From: an uncultured Bacilli bacterium
Lineage (GTDB): Bacteria > Bacillota_I > Bacilli_A > RF39 > UBA660
Assembly: GCA_934086315.1 (NCBI GenBank)
Contig: CAKOHZ010000002.1
Location: 186,001 to 250,000, forward strand
DNA length: 64,000 nt
Direction of reading: 5' to 3'
Below the pieces are notes generated by a model, which was not told where the DNA came from, made no database searches, and was given only the letters and a program-made list of their open reading frames with translations. Position numbers and translations under genes: made by a program. Shown piece by piece: positions 28,132 to 35,168 of this stretch (position 1 is the first letter of the stretch; every line of letters begins with the position of its first letter).

Positions 28132-28860
28132 CTAAGAAGAATGATTAATAACATACTCTTCTATTTTTCCTTCCTCTATTAATCTTTCTAAAACTTCATT
28201 AATTTTATTTAATAATTCAGTATTACCTTTTTTAACAGCAATCGCATATTTATCAGTAAATAAATCTATACTTAATATAGTAAGTTCACTATTATTTTTA
28301 ACTAATTCTTTTGCTGGTAATTCATCCATTACAATACAATCTGCTTTACTTGCCTTAACATCTTCAGCAGCACTTAAAAATTTCTTTTGACGAACTATTT
28401 TAGCATCTTTAAATTCTTTGCTAACATAACTATCCGCAACACTACCAAGTTGAACAGTAATAGTTTTATTTTTTAAATCATTAACACTTTTAATAGAATT
28501 ATACCCTTTTTTAACAACAATCACTTGTTTACTAGAAACATATTCTATAGAAAAATCTACTTCTTTTTTTCTCTCTTCAGTTATACTCATACCTGCAGCT
28601 GCAAAATCCGCTTTACCGGAATTAAGTTCATTAATAATTGAATCAAATGCTACATCTTTAATTTCTAATTCTTTTCCCATTGATGCAGCAATTTCACGGG
28701 CAATGTCAACATCTACACCAATAATTCCGCTACTATCTCGATATTCATATGGAGCAAATCCAGCCTCAGTAACCATAACTAATTTATTATCATCTTTACC
28801 ACATCCAAATAATAAAAATGATACTCCAAAAACAACTAACAATTTAAATATTTTTTTCAT
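28132..28860 (-). CDS. Amino-acid ABC transporter substrate-binding lipoprotein
   Basis: 242 residues from ATG 28858-28860 (MKKIFKLLVVFG), with AGGAGAAG upstream; the longer frame has no ribosome site. Lipoprotein signal with lipobox LLFGC (Cys about 20). The SBP family 3 fold shows in GFAPYEYRDSSGIIGVDVDIA, AAAGMSITEERKKEVDFS (the Arg that grips the ligand carboxylate), and TVQLGSVADSYV. First gene of the importer operon. Ligand not decided by sequence; lysine/arginine/ornithine/histidine or glutamine are the family options. Confidence 0.92.
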   Translation of the reverse strand: MKKIFKLLVVFGVSFLLFGCGKDDNKLVMVTEAGFAPYEYRDSSGIIGVDVDIAREIAASMGKELEIKDVAFDSIINELNSGKADFAAAGMSITEERKKEVDFSIEYVSSKQVIVVKKGYNSIKSVNDLKNKTITVQLGSVADSYVSKEFKDAKIVRQKKFLSAAEDVKASKADCIVMDELPAKELVKNNSELTILSIDLFTDKYAIAVKKGNTELLNKINEVLERLIEEGKIEEYVINHSS

Positions 28861-28879
28861 ACATCTTCTCCTATAATAA

Positions 28880-28888
28880 ATTATAACA
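28880..28888 (-). promoter_or_regulatory. Extended -10 promoter of the amino-acid ABC operon
   Basis: Minus strand TGT-TATAAT (TATAAT at 28880-28885). No good -35 at normal spacing; the TGn element may compensate. About 20 bp before the start codon. Confidence 0.45.
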
Positions 28889-28916
28889 TTAATCGTTAAA
28901 AACAAAAAGAAAAAAT

Positions 28917-28945
28917 TTAACAAAATAAAAGATACTTACGTATCT
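28917..28945 (-). terminator. Terminator of the first BspA/prepilin gene
   Basis: Minus strand: AGATAC, loop GTAA, GTATCT, then TTTATTTT. Directly behind the gene at 28948. Confidence 0.75.
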
Positions 28946-28947
28946 AT

Positions 28948-30714
28948 TTATTTAACAGTGAATTTTAATGTATCAGGTATGCCAGTTAAACTACTATCAT
29001 TAAATTTATCTGCTATAACTTGATCTTTAGCATATCCAACTGTAGCTTGAACATCGCCAAACATGCTGTCTACATTTGAAACATTGCTAATATCAAAACT
29101 ACTTAAATCAAGGCTTGTCGCCTTACTATTTGCAAACATCCATCTCATATCAGTTACATTACTTGTATTAAAACTACTCAAATCTAGTGAAGTAGCAGCA
29201 GCCCCATTAAACATAAACCCCATATTAGTTACTTTACTTGTATCAAAATTTTTTAAATCTAATGACACTAATTTTGAATTTTGGAACATATTACTCATAT
29301 TAGTTACATTTGAAGTATTAAACTTATCTAAACCTTTTATAACCGTAGCCCCAGAATCTCCAAACATAATTGACATAGTTGTTACTTTACTTGTATCAAA
29401 ACTACTTAAATCAAGCGTAGCAGCAGAACTATTATAAAACATATTACTCATATTTGTAACTTTACTTGTATTAAAACTGCTTAAATTTATAGTTTCTGCT
29501 TGACTATTGGCAAACATACTATACATATTAGTAACATTACTAGTATCAAAATTTCTAAGATCTAAACTCTTAATATTTGTAGAGTGAAACATATAACTCA
29601 TCGTAGTTACTTTAGATGTGTTAAAATTACTAACATTCAACTCTTTTATTTTTGTATAACTAAACATACCATTCATCGCAGTAACATTGCTTGTATTAAA
29701 TTTGCTAACATCTATAGAATCAACAGATGAACGTAAAAACATATAAGCCATATTAGTAACCTTACTAGTATCAAAACTACTTAAATCAAGTGTAGATACA
29801 GAACTTTCATAAAACATTCCGCCCATATTAGTTACATTTCTAGTATCAAAATTATTTAAACCAACTATTGTTGTAGCTTTAGAGCTTTCAAACATTATAC
29901 CCATATTATTTACTTTACTTGTATTGAAATTACTTACATCTAATGTTTGAAATTGACTATAAGAAAACATAGCATTCATATCAACAACATTACTTGTATT
30001 GAGACTAGTCAAATCAACACTTTTTGCATTAGCTTTATAAAACATTGATCTAGTTGAAACCAATGGCTTTCCATTTATATACGTACACACCTTACTAGTA
30101 ACAGGTTCTGTACTATCTTTATCAGTTAATGTAACGCCCCAACCTTCAGATGATATATTTCGCCATTCAATATAAGCTGAATTATTAGCGTTTTCAGCAG
30201 ATTGCATATATCTATAAGTATATTGGCCATTTACATACTCTGCACCTTGTTTTAATTCTCCATCAAATGTACAATTCAATGGTTCTGGAATTGTTGGCGT
30301 ATTATTACTACAATTATATTCATCTAAATTTCCATCAGTTAAATCATCTGTTGTTAAATCTTCTATTTGCTTATTTCCATCTAAACTCGCAATCCATTGT
30401 CCATTAGAGACTTTCATACTTTTAACATTGCCACTATTATCTAAAATAATGCAGTACTGTAACTTTTTACCAGTCATATCTAGTTTAGATTCATCTTCAG
30501 AGTTTATTACTTTTACTGGAGATCCACTAATTGAAGAAGTTACAAACTTTTTACCAGCCTCTGTATATATTTTCTTTGCTTCTGTTATAAATGTTTGTTT
30601 TCTAGCTTGATTATATGTATTAATAATATTTGGTAATGCTAGAATTACCAAGATTGCTAGAATTGCTATAACGGCTAATAATTCTATTAATGTAAACCCT
30701 TTTTTATTTTTCAT
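28948..30714 (-). CDS. Prepilin-like protein with 13 BspA-type (DUF285) repeats
   Basis: 588 residues. The N-terminus is a type IV prepilin/pseudopilin leader: KKG, then FTLIELLAVIAILAILV with Glu at +5, cleaved by a prepilin peptidase in known systems. Residues about 30-190 resemble pilin-type head sequence with Cys. From about 195 to 560 come 13 repeats of about 24 residues with the core DTSKVTNMxxMF and SLDLSSF, the BspA/Mycoplasma DUF285 leucine-rich-type repeat. Start ATG 30712-30714 after AGGTG. Its paralogue lies upstream. Likely a surface fibre or tip protein that binds something; no pilus assembly genes are in the window. Confidence 0.8.
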   Translation of the reverse strand: MKNKKGFTLIELLAVIAILAILVILALPNIINTYNQARKQTFITEAKKIYTEAGKKFVTSSISGSPVKVINSEDESKLDMTGKKLQYCIILDNSGNVKSMKVSNGQWIASLDGNKQIEDLTTDDLTDGNLDEYNCSNNTPTIPEPLNCTFDGELKQGAEYVNGQYTYRYMQSAENANNSAYIEWRNISSEGWGVTLTDKDSTEPVTSKVCTYINGKPLVSTRSMFYKANAKSVDLTSLNTSNVVDMNAMFSYSQFQTLDVSNFNTSKVNNMGIMFESSKATTIVGLNNFDTRNVTNMGGMFYESSVSTLDLSSFDTSKVTNMAYMFLRSSVDSIDVSKFNTSNVTAMNGMFSYTKIKELNVSNFNTSKVTTMSYMFHSTNIKSLDLRNFDTSNVTNMYSMFANSQAETINLSSFNTSKVTNMSNMFYNSSAATLDLSSFDTSKVTTMSIMFGDSGATVIKGLDKFNTSNVTNMSNMFQNSKLVSLDLKNFDTSKVTNMGFMFNGAAATSLDLSSFNTSNVTDMRWMFANSKATSLDLSSFDISNVSNVDSMFGDVQATVGYAKDQVIADKFNDSSLTGIPDTLKFTVK

Positions 30715-30731
30715 ACACTTCACCTATTCTA

Positions 30732-30759
30732 ATTATAACATAATAATTTTCAGATTCAA
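30732..30759 (-). promoter_or_regulatory. Promoter of the first BspA/prepilin gene
   Basis: Minus strand: -35 TTGAAT (30754-30759), 16 bp spacer, -10 TATAAT (30732-30737) with TGT extension. The second gene has the same design. Confidence 0.6.
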
Positions 30760-30792
30760 TTAAAAAGGTATTGATTACTCAATACCTTTACT
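30760..30792 (-). terminator. Terminator of the second BspA/prepilin gene
   Basis: Minus strand: AAAGGTATTGA, loop GTAA, TCAATACCTTT, followed by T residues. Confidence 0.85.
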
Positions 30793-32304
30793 TTATTGTT
30801 TTAATGTGAAATATCCAGGATTTGAAGTTCCTCCATCTATACGTGCATAAGATGCATCTACATTATTACTATCATACACTGTACCTGCACCACCTACTAA
30901 TTTTGTAGAATTGTAAAATACATAGTTTTTGCGTTCTTCTTCATTAAGACTACTCGTAACAAACTTATTACTAACATAGATAGTTGTAAGATTATCATTA
31001 CCTACAAACATAGCACCCATGCCTGTTACCTTACTAGTATCAAAACTACTTAAATCTATAATTTTAAGCTTTGTGCCACGAAACATGTTTGTCATATTAG
31101 TAACATTAGATGTATTAAATTTGTCTAATCCAGTTATTGTAGTAAGATTACTAGCAAAGAACATACCAGACATGCTTGTTACTTTTGAAGTATCAAATGC
31201 ACTTAAATCTAAAGTGGTTACATTAGTGCCTGAAAACATTGCACCCATGTCAGTCACATTTGTTGTTTTGAATTTATTTAAACCTGTAATTATTGTTGCT
31301 TTGCTTCCATTAAACATTTCACTCATATTTGTTACTCTACTTGTATTCAAATTACTTACATCTATTGTTGTTGCGTTTGTCCCCATAAACATTGCTTGCA
31401 TGTTTGTAACTTTACTTGTATCAAAACCACTTAAATCTATTGATGCTAATGAACTACCTAAAAACATTGCAAGCATATTAGTAACTTTACTTGTATTCAA
31501 ATTACTTATATTTAAATTATTTCCCTTAGTACCACTAAATGTAAATTCCATATTTGTGACATTACTTGTATTAGAATTACTTAAATCAATACTTGATGCA
31601 TTACTTTTGCTAAATGCATAACTCATAGAAACAACTGGTTTATTATTTATTGTTGTACACAAAACACTAGTTACTGCATCTGTACTATCTTTATCAGTAA
31701 GTTTTACTCCCCAACCATCAGTAGATATATTAACCCATTCTAGAGGTTTGATTGTAAATTTATCAGTTAAATCATCTTGTTCTTGCATATACCTATAAGT
31801 ATATTGTCCATTTACATACTCTGCACCTTGAATAAGCTCTCCATCAAATGTACAATTTAATGGTTTTGGAGTATTAGACTGTTGTCCTCCATTATTAGTA
31901 CAATTATAACCATCAAGATTTCCTTCTTCTAAATCATCAATAGTTAAATCTTCAACAGCTTTACCATCAACTAAACTTGCAACCCACTCACCATTAGAAA
32001 CTTTCATACTTGTTACATTACCACCATTATCTAATATAATACAGTATTGTAACTTTCTCCCTGTCATATTTAATTTAGAATCATCTTCCGAATTAATGAC
32101 TTTTACTGGTTTACCACTAATTGAAGAAGATACAAATTTTTTCCCAGCTTCTGTATAAATCTTTTTTGCCTCTGTTACAAATGTTTGTTTTCTAGCTTGA
32201 TTAAACATATTAATTACATTTGGTAACGCTAGAATTACCAAAATTGCTAATATTGCTATTACTGCTAATAACTCTACTAACGTAAAACCATTTCTATTTC
32301 TCAT
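30793..32304 (-). CDS. Prepilin-like protein with 8 BspA-type (DUF285) repeats
   Basis: 503 residues, paralogue of the downstream gene. Same prepilin leader (NRNGFTLVELLAVIAILAILV), nearly the same head domain (KIYTEAGKKFVSSSISG; LQYCIILDNGGNV), and 8 repeats with the core DTSKVTNMxAMF. It differs in repeat number and in a distinct C-terminus after the repeats (ending NPGYFTLKQ). Start ATG 32302-32304 after AGGTG. The two genes share promoter design and 5' ends but have separate terminators, so they are separately expressed copies of a duplication. Confidence 0.8.
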   Translation of the reverse strand: MRNRNGFTLVELLAVIAILAILVILALPNVINMFNQARKQTFVTEAKKIYTEAGKKFVSSSISGKPVKVINSEDDSKLNMTGRKLQYCIILDNGGNVTSMKVSNGEWVASLVDGKAVEDLTIDDLEEGNLDGYNCTNNGGQQSNTPKPLNCTFDGELIQGAEYVNGQYTYRYMQEQDDLTDKFTIKPLEWVNISTDGWGVKLTDKDSTDAVTSVLCTTINNKPVVSMSYAFSKSNASSIDLSNSNTSNVTNMEFTFSGTKGNNLNISNLNTSKVTNMLAMFLGSSLASIDLSGFDTSKVTNMQAMFMGTNATTIDVSNLNTSRVTNMSEMFNGSKATIITGLNKFKTTNVTDMGAMFSGTNVTTLDLSAFDTSKVTSMSGMFFASNLTTITGLDKFNTSNVTNMTNMFRGTKLKIIDLSSFDTSKVTGMGAMFVGNDNLTTIYVSNKFVTSSLNEEERKNYVFYNSTKLVGGAGTVYDSNNVDASYARIDGGTSNPGYFTLKQ

Positions 32305-32321
32305 ACACTTCACCTATTGTA

Positions 32322-32349
32322 ATTATAGCATATATAAAATGTAAGTAAA
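32322..32349 (-). promoter_or_regulatory. Promoter of the second BspA/prepilin gene
   Basis: Minus strand: -35 TTTACT (32344-32349), 16 bp spacer, -10 TATAAT (32322-32327) with TGC extension. Confidence 0.6.
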
Positions 32350-32359
32350 TAAATAAAAT

Positions 32360-32388
32360 TTGATTAATAATTAAAAATGATTTATAAT
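32360..32388 (+). promoter_or_regulatory. Promoter of the anchored protein gene at 32405
   Basis: -35 TTGATT (32360-32365), 17 bp spacer, -10 TATAAT (32383-32388). Divergent from the second BspA/prepilin gene; the leader before the ATG would be very short. Confidence 0.55.
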
Positions 32389-32404
32389 GTTTTTGGTGAA
32401 GATG

Positions 32405-33040
32405 ATGAAAAAATTATTTTTAATAACACTACTTATATTTAATGTATGTAATGTTAAAGCTTATGAAAATGAATATTTTAAGATTGATATACCAGAAAAT
32501 TATAAAGAAGAAATCATGGAAAATGGTACATATAAATGGACAGATACAAAATCAAAAAATAATGATAATATTATTATTACAATAAGTAAAAATGATTCTG
32601 AAAATAAATATAATATTGAAAAATACACCGATGAAAATATAAATGAATATAAAAAATATTTAGAAGATGAAATTAACAAACAACTTGAAGAATATAATTT
32701 AAAAGTAGAAGTTAAAAATATCAAAAAAGAAACTTTAAACAATATACCTACTATCAGTTATGATGTAATTTGGCCTACCAAAGAATCAACTGGATACGAT
32801 ATTAGTCAAAAAGGATATGCATTCACTACTGAAAACTATATTTATGTTTACACTTTTAGTAGTGACTCAGACTTAACAAACAATGAAACATTAAAAAGTA
32901 CTATTTCAAGTTTTGAAATACTAGATAAAACTATCGAAGAAAAAGGAATATTAAATAACAAATTATTGTTTTCTCTTATAGTAGGAGCTAGTATTGGTCT
33001 TATAGGTTTTATCATTTCCATAGCAATTAAAAAACACTAA
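32405..33040 (+). CDS. Secreted protein with C-terminal membrane anchor, PsbP/DcrB-like fold possible
   Basis: 211 residues: signal peptide (about 1-19, KKLFLITLLIFNVCNVKA), an extracytoplasmic domain of about 150 residues and a C-terminal TM (about 185-205) ending in KKH. The domain pattern (YFKIDIPENYKE at its start, YAFTTENYIYVYTFSSDSD, then STISSFEIL at its end) resembles PsbP/DcrB-like domains of Firmicutes lipoproteins; this is a weak recognition. Two adjacent ATGs are possible (32402, 32405); GGTGAAG fits the second better. Single gene with its own promoter and terminator. Confidence 0.65.
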   Translation: MKKLFLITLLIFNVCNVKAYENEYFKIDIPENYKEEIMENGTYKWTDTKSKNNDNIIITISKNDSENKYNIEKYTDENINEYKKYLEDEINKQLEEYNLKVEVKNIKKETLNNIPTISYDVIWPTKESTGYDISQKGYAFTTENYIYVYTFSSDSDLTNNETLKSTISSFEILDKTIEEKGILNNKLLFSLIVGASIGLIGFIISIAIKKH

Positions 33041-33052
33041 AAAGTGTTTTTT
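33027..33052. terminator. Bidirectional terminator
   Basis: AAAAAACACT, loop TAAAA (which holds the stop codon of the + gene), AGTGTTTTTT. Works for the + gene ending at 33040 and the sigma-factor gene ending at 33054. Confidence 0.85.
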
Positions 33053-33053
33053 A

Positions 33054-33686
33054 TTATGCACAAATATTGGATTTCATTCTACTTAGTATTAACTTTTCTT
33101 GTCTTGATACTTTTACTTGACTAACACCTAAAGCATCTGCTGTTTCACTTTGAGTATATCCTTGATAATATCTATATTCTATTAGATTTCTATCAAAATC
33201 ATCCATAGAAGAAAGTTCATTTTCTAAAAGTATTTTATTATCAATCTCCTCTCTCTTGTCATTTCCATAATCATAATCACTTTCATCTGTACTCTTAGTA
33301 AATGATATAGTTTCAATTACATTACGAAGTACTCCTTCATCTATTTCCATAAACGAACATATTTCACTAAATGAAGGTTCTCTTTCTAATTTACTAGTAA
33401 GTAATGATCTAATACTTAAATATTTTTTATATAATGACATATATTCTTCACTAACTTTAATATTTCTATCACATCTTATAAATTCAATAATCTCACCTAA
33501 TATATATTTATAAGCATAAGTACTAAATTTAACAGATGTATCTTTCTTATAGTTTTTATATGCTTTTATTACTCCAATAGAACCCACTTGATATAAATCT
33601 TCGATACTATAATAAATAGAATATTTACTAGCTATTTTATATATAAGTCCCTCACTTTCTTTAATTAGAGTTAAATACTCACTCAT
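33054..33686 (-). CDS. Sporulation-type RNA polymerase sigma factor (SigF/SigG-like)
   Basis: 210 residues, sigma-70 family without region 1. Region 2: YQVGSIGVIKAYKNY and KFSTYAYKYILGEIIEFIR. Region 3: EREPSFSEICSFMEID. Region 4: YRYYQGYTQSETADALGVSQVKVSR. The last block and GEI-x-FIR match B. subtilis SigF/SigG closely. Its ATG overlaps the stop of the STAS gene (ATGA, 33683-33686). This copies the spoIIAA ... sigF order of the spoIIA operon, but the anti-sigma kinase gene spoIIAB that belongs between them is absent. Which genes it controls cannot be seen here. Confidence 0.85.
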   Translation of the reverse strand: MSEYLTLIKESEGLIYKIASKYSIYYSIEDLYQVGSIGVIKAYKNYKKDTSVKFSTYAYKYILGEIIEFIRCDRNIKVSEEYMSLYKKYLSIRSLLTSKLEREPSFSEICSFMEIDEGVLRNVIETISFTKSTDESDYDYGNDKREEIDNKILLENELSSMDDFDRNLIEYRYYQGYTQSETADALGVSQVKVSRQEKLILSRMKSNICA

Positions 33687-34024
33687 ATACTAAATACCCC
33701 AGTACTATATTTTTCATCACGAGACTTAAAGCAATAATCAAATAAATCACTATTCTTTAAAGTTAATTTAATTTTATCATTAATGCCACTTATAACTACC
33801 TTCCCATCATACCTACTAACAACATTAGAAATTTTGATTATAGAATCTATTCCACTTTTATCAACAAACTTAACACTTGATAAATCAATATTTATTTTAT
33901 CAAGTGACATTCCAAGTATTAAAGGAATAACTCTACTTTCAAATACTCTTGAAGTGTTATCATAAAAACTACCATTTAATCTAACAAATAAAATCCCTTT
34001 TTTGAACTCAATATTTGTTGTCAT
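33683..34024 (-). CDS. STAS-domain anti-sigma factor antagonist (SpoIIAA-like)
   Basis: 113 residues, STAS fold. The core INIDLSSVKFVDKSGIDSIIK (about 44-64) matches SpoIIAA/RsbV, in which a Ser near DSSG/DSTG is phosphorylated; here the motif is DKSG, keeping one Ser. The N-terminal LFVRLNGSFYDNTSRVFE is also typical. No Shine-Dalgarno is seen; the ATG follows the upstream stop by 2 nt, and its own stop overlaps the sigma-factor start, so all three genes are coupled. With no SpoIIAB kinase next to it, its regulatory partner must be encoded elsewhere. Confidence 0.8.
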   Translation of the reverse strand: MTTNIEFKKGILFVRLNGSFYDNTSRVFESRVIPLILGMSLDKINIDLSSVKFVDKSGIDSIIKISNVVSRYDGKVVISGINDKIKLTLKNSDLFDYCFKSRDEKYSTGVFSI

Positions 34025-34026
34025 AA

Positions 34027-35067
34027 TTAGATAATACTATAATTATTAAATGATATGTTGCGTTTCGACAAAACTAGATATTTTTTTATTATTAAGAATA
34101 TAATTGATATAAAAGAACTACTATATAAAAATATATTATCATTCGTTTTTGGATTTTCTATTTCTTTGTTTTGATATTTAATAAAACATGCTTCTTTACT
34201 GCAATAACTATTATCACGAACTACTTTATTATCTTTATCTAAAATTATATAATCATTCATAATGAACCTATAGTATTTTTTTAAGGTAGATTCATCTTTT
34301 ATATATCCATCTAAATTACTATAATAGTCATCAGTATATTCTTTTTCTGATTTATATGTTTTATACAATTTATCAGTATATTCATATATAGAAATGTATT
34401 GATTTCTATAAGATTTCAAATTATCAATTAATACTTTCTTAGTACAACCATCACACTTTTCAAAACTTATTTTATCACTATAAACATTATATCTATCACC
34501 AGCTCTATAAGAGATATCAATAGTTTCATCAGATACACTATTATAATGAATAAATAACTCCATAGATTCGTTAAATTCACTTATACCAATTTTAATATTT
34601 TTATCTTTATAATTAATAAATTCATACTTACCATCAATTAATTCTTTGTGAGAACTATCAAATTTAAATTTATTCTTATTAAGATATATTTCCACTTCAG
34701 ATATGTTGATATTGCCTATATTATTAAATAATATACCATCTATATCAAAATTACTAAATACATAATCTTTAAATATTCTTTTATATGTCCTCTCTTTATA
34801 CTTAATAGGTTCTGTAAACATATAATTGGTTTCATACTTTATATCATTAGAATCATATTTAATATAATTGCCTATATCGTCAATTCTCATATACTTTATA
34901 TCTTTTTCTACTTCCCTATACCATAAGAATCTATCCTCCTCTTCTATAAATATTTCATCCTTAACTTTCCCAGGATAAATAGGACTCCATTCACTATATT
35001 CATATTCAAAAGCATAACACTCACTAAATATAAACATAGTAATTAAAATTAAAAATATTTTCTTCAT
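34027..35067 (-). CDS. Secreted/anchored hypothetical protein upstream of the STAS-sigma pair
   Basis: 346 residues. Signal peptide (about 1-19, IFLILITMFIFSECYA), a long extracytoplasmic domain rich in Tyr/Asp/Asn with paired Cys (FEKCDGCTKK, and YCSKEACFI), and a C-terminal TM (about 315-333) followed by a basic tail. No family recognised. AGGAGGG before the ATG. It is 2 bp before the STAS gene and so in one message with the sigma factor. A sensor or anti-sigma role would be a guess; no cytosolic domain large enough for it is present. Confidence 0.6.
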   Translation of the reverse strand: MKKIFLILITMFIFSECYAFEYEYSEWSPIYPGKVKDEIFIEEEDRFLWYREVEKDIKYMRIDDIGNYIKYDSNDIKYETNYMFTEPIKYKERTYKRIFKDYVFSNFDIDGILFNNIGNINISEVEIYLNKNKFKFDSSHKELIDGKYEFINYKDKNIKIGISEFNESMELFIHYNSVSDETIDISYRAGDRYNVYSDKISFEKCDGCTKKVLIDNLKSYRNQYISIYEYTDKLYKTYKSEKEYTDDYYSNLDGYIKDESTLKKYYRFIMNDYIILDKDNKVVRDNSYCSKEACFIKYQNKEIENPKTNDNIFLYSSSFISIIFLIIKKYLVLSKRNISFNNYSII

Positions 35068-35142
35068 TTAACCCTCCTATTATTATAGTTAGACATAAAT
35101 TCAGAAAACACTTCTTTTTTTATCAAAAAATTTTACAAAGTT

Positions 35143-35168
35143 AAAAATAGACTATTTCTAGTCTATTT
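35143..35168 (-). terminator. Terminator after leuS
   Basis: Minus strand: AAATAGACTA, loop GAAA, TAGTCTATTT, T run; the leuS stop codon is in the left arm. Confidence 0.85.

Noticed and set aside
28948..32304. CRISPR-like or tandem DNA repeat array
   Set aside because: The repetition is in the protein (DUF285 repeats) and diverges at the DNA level; there are no spacers or leader.
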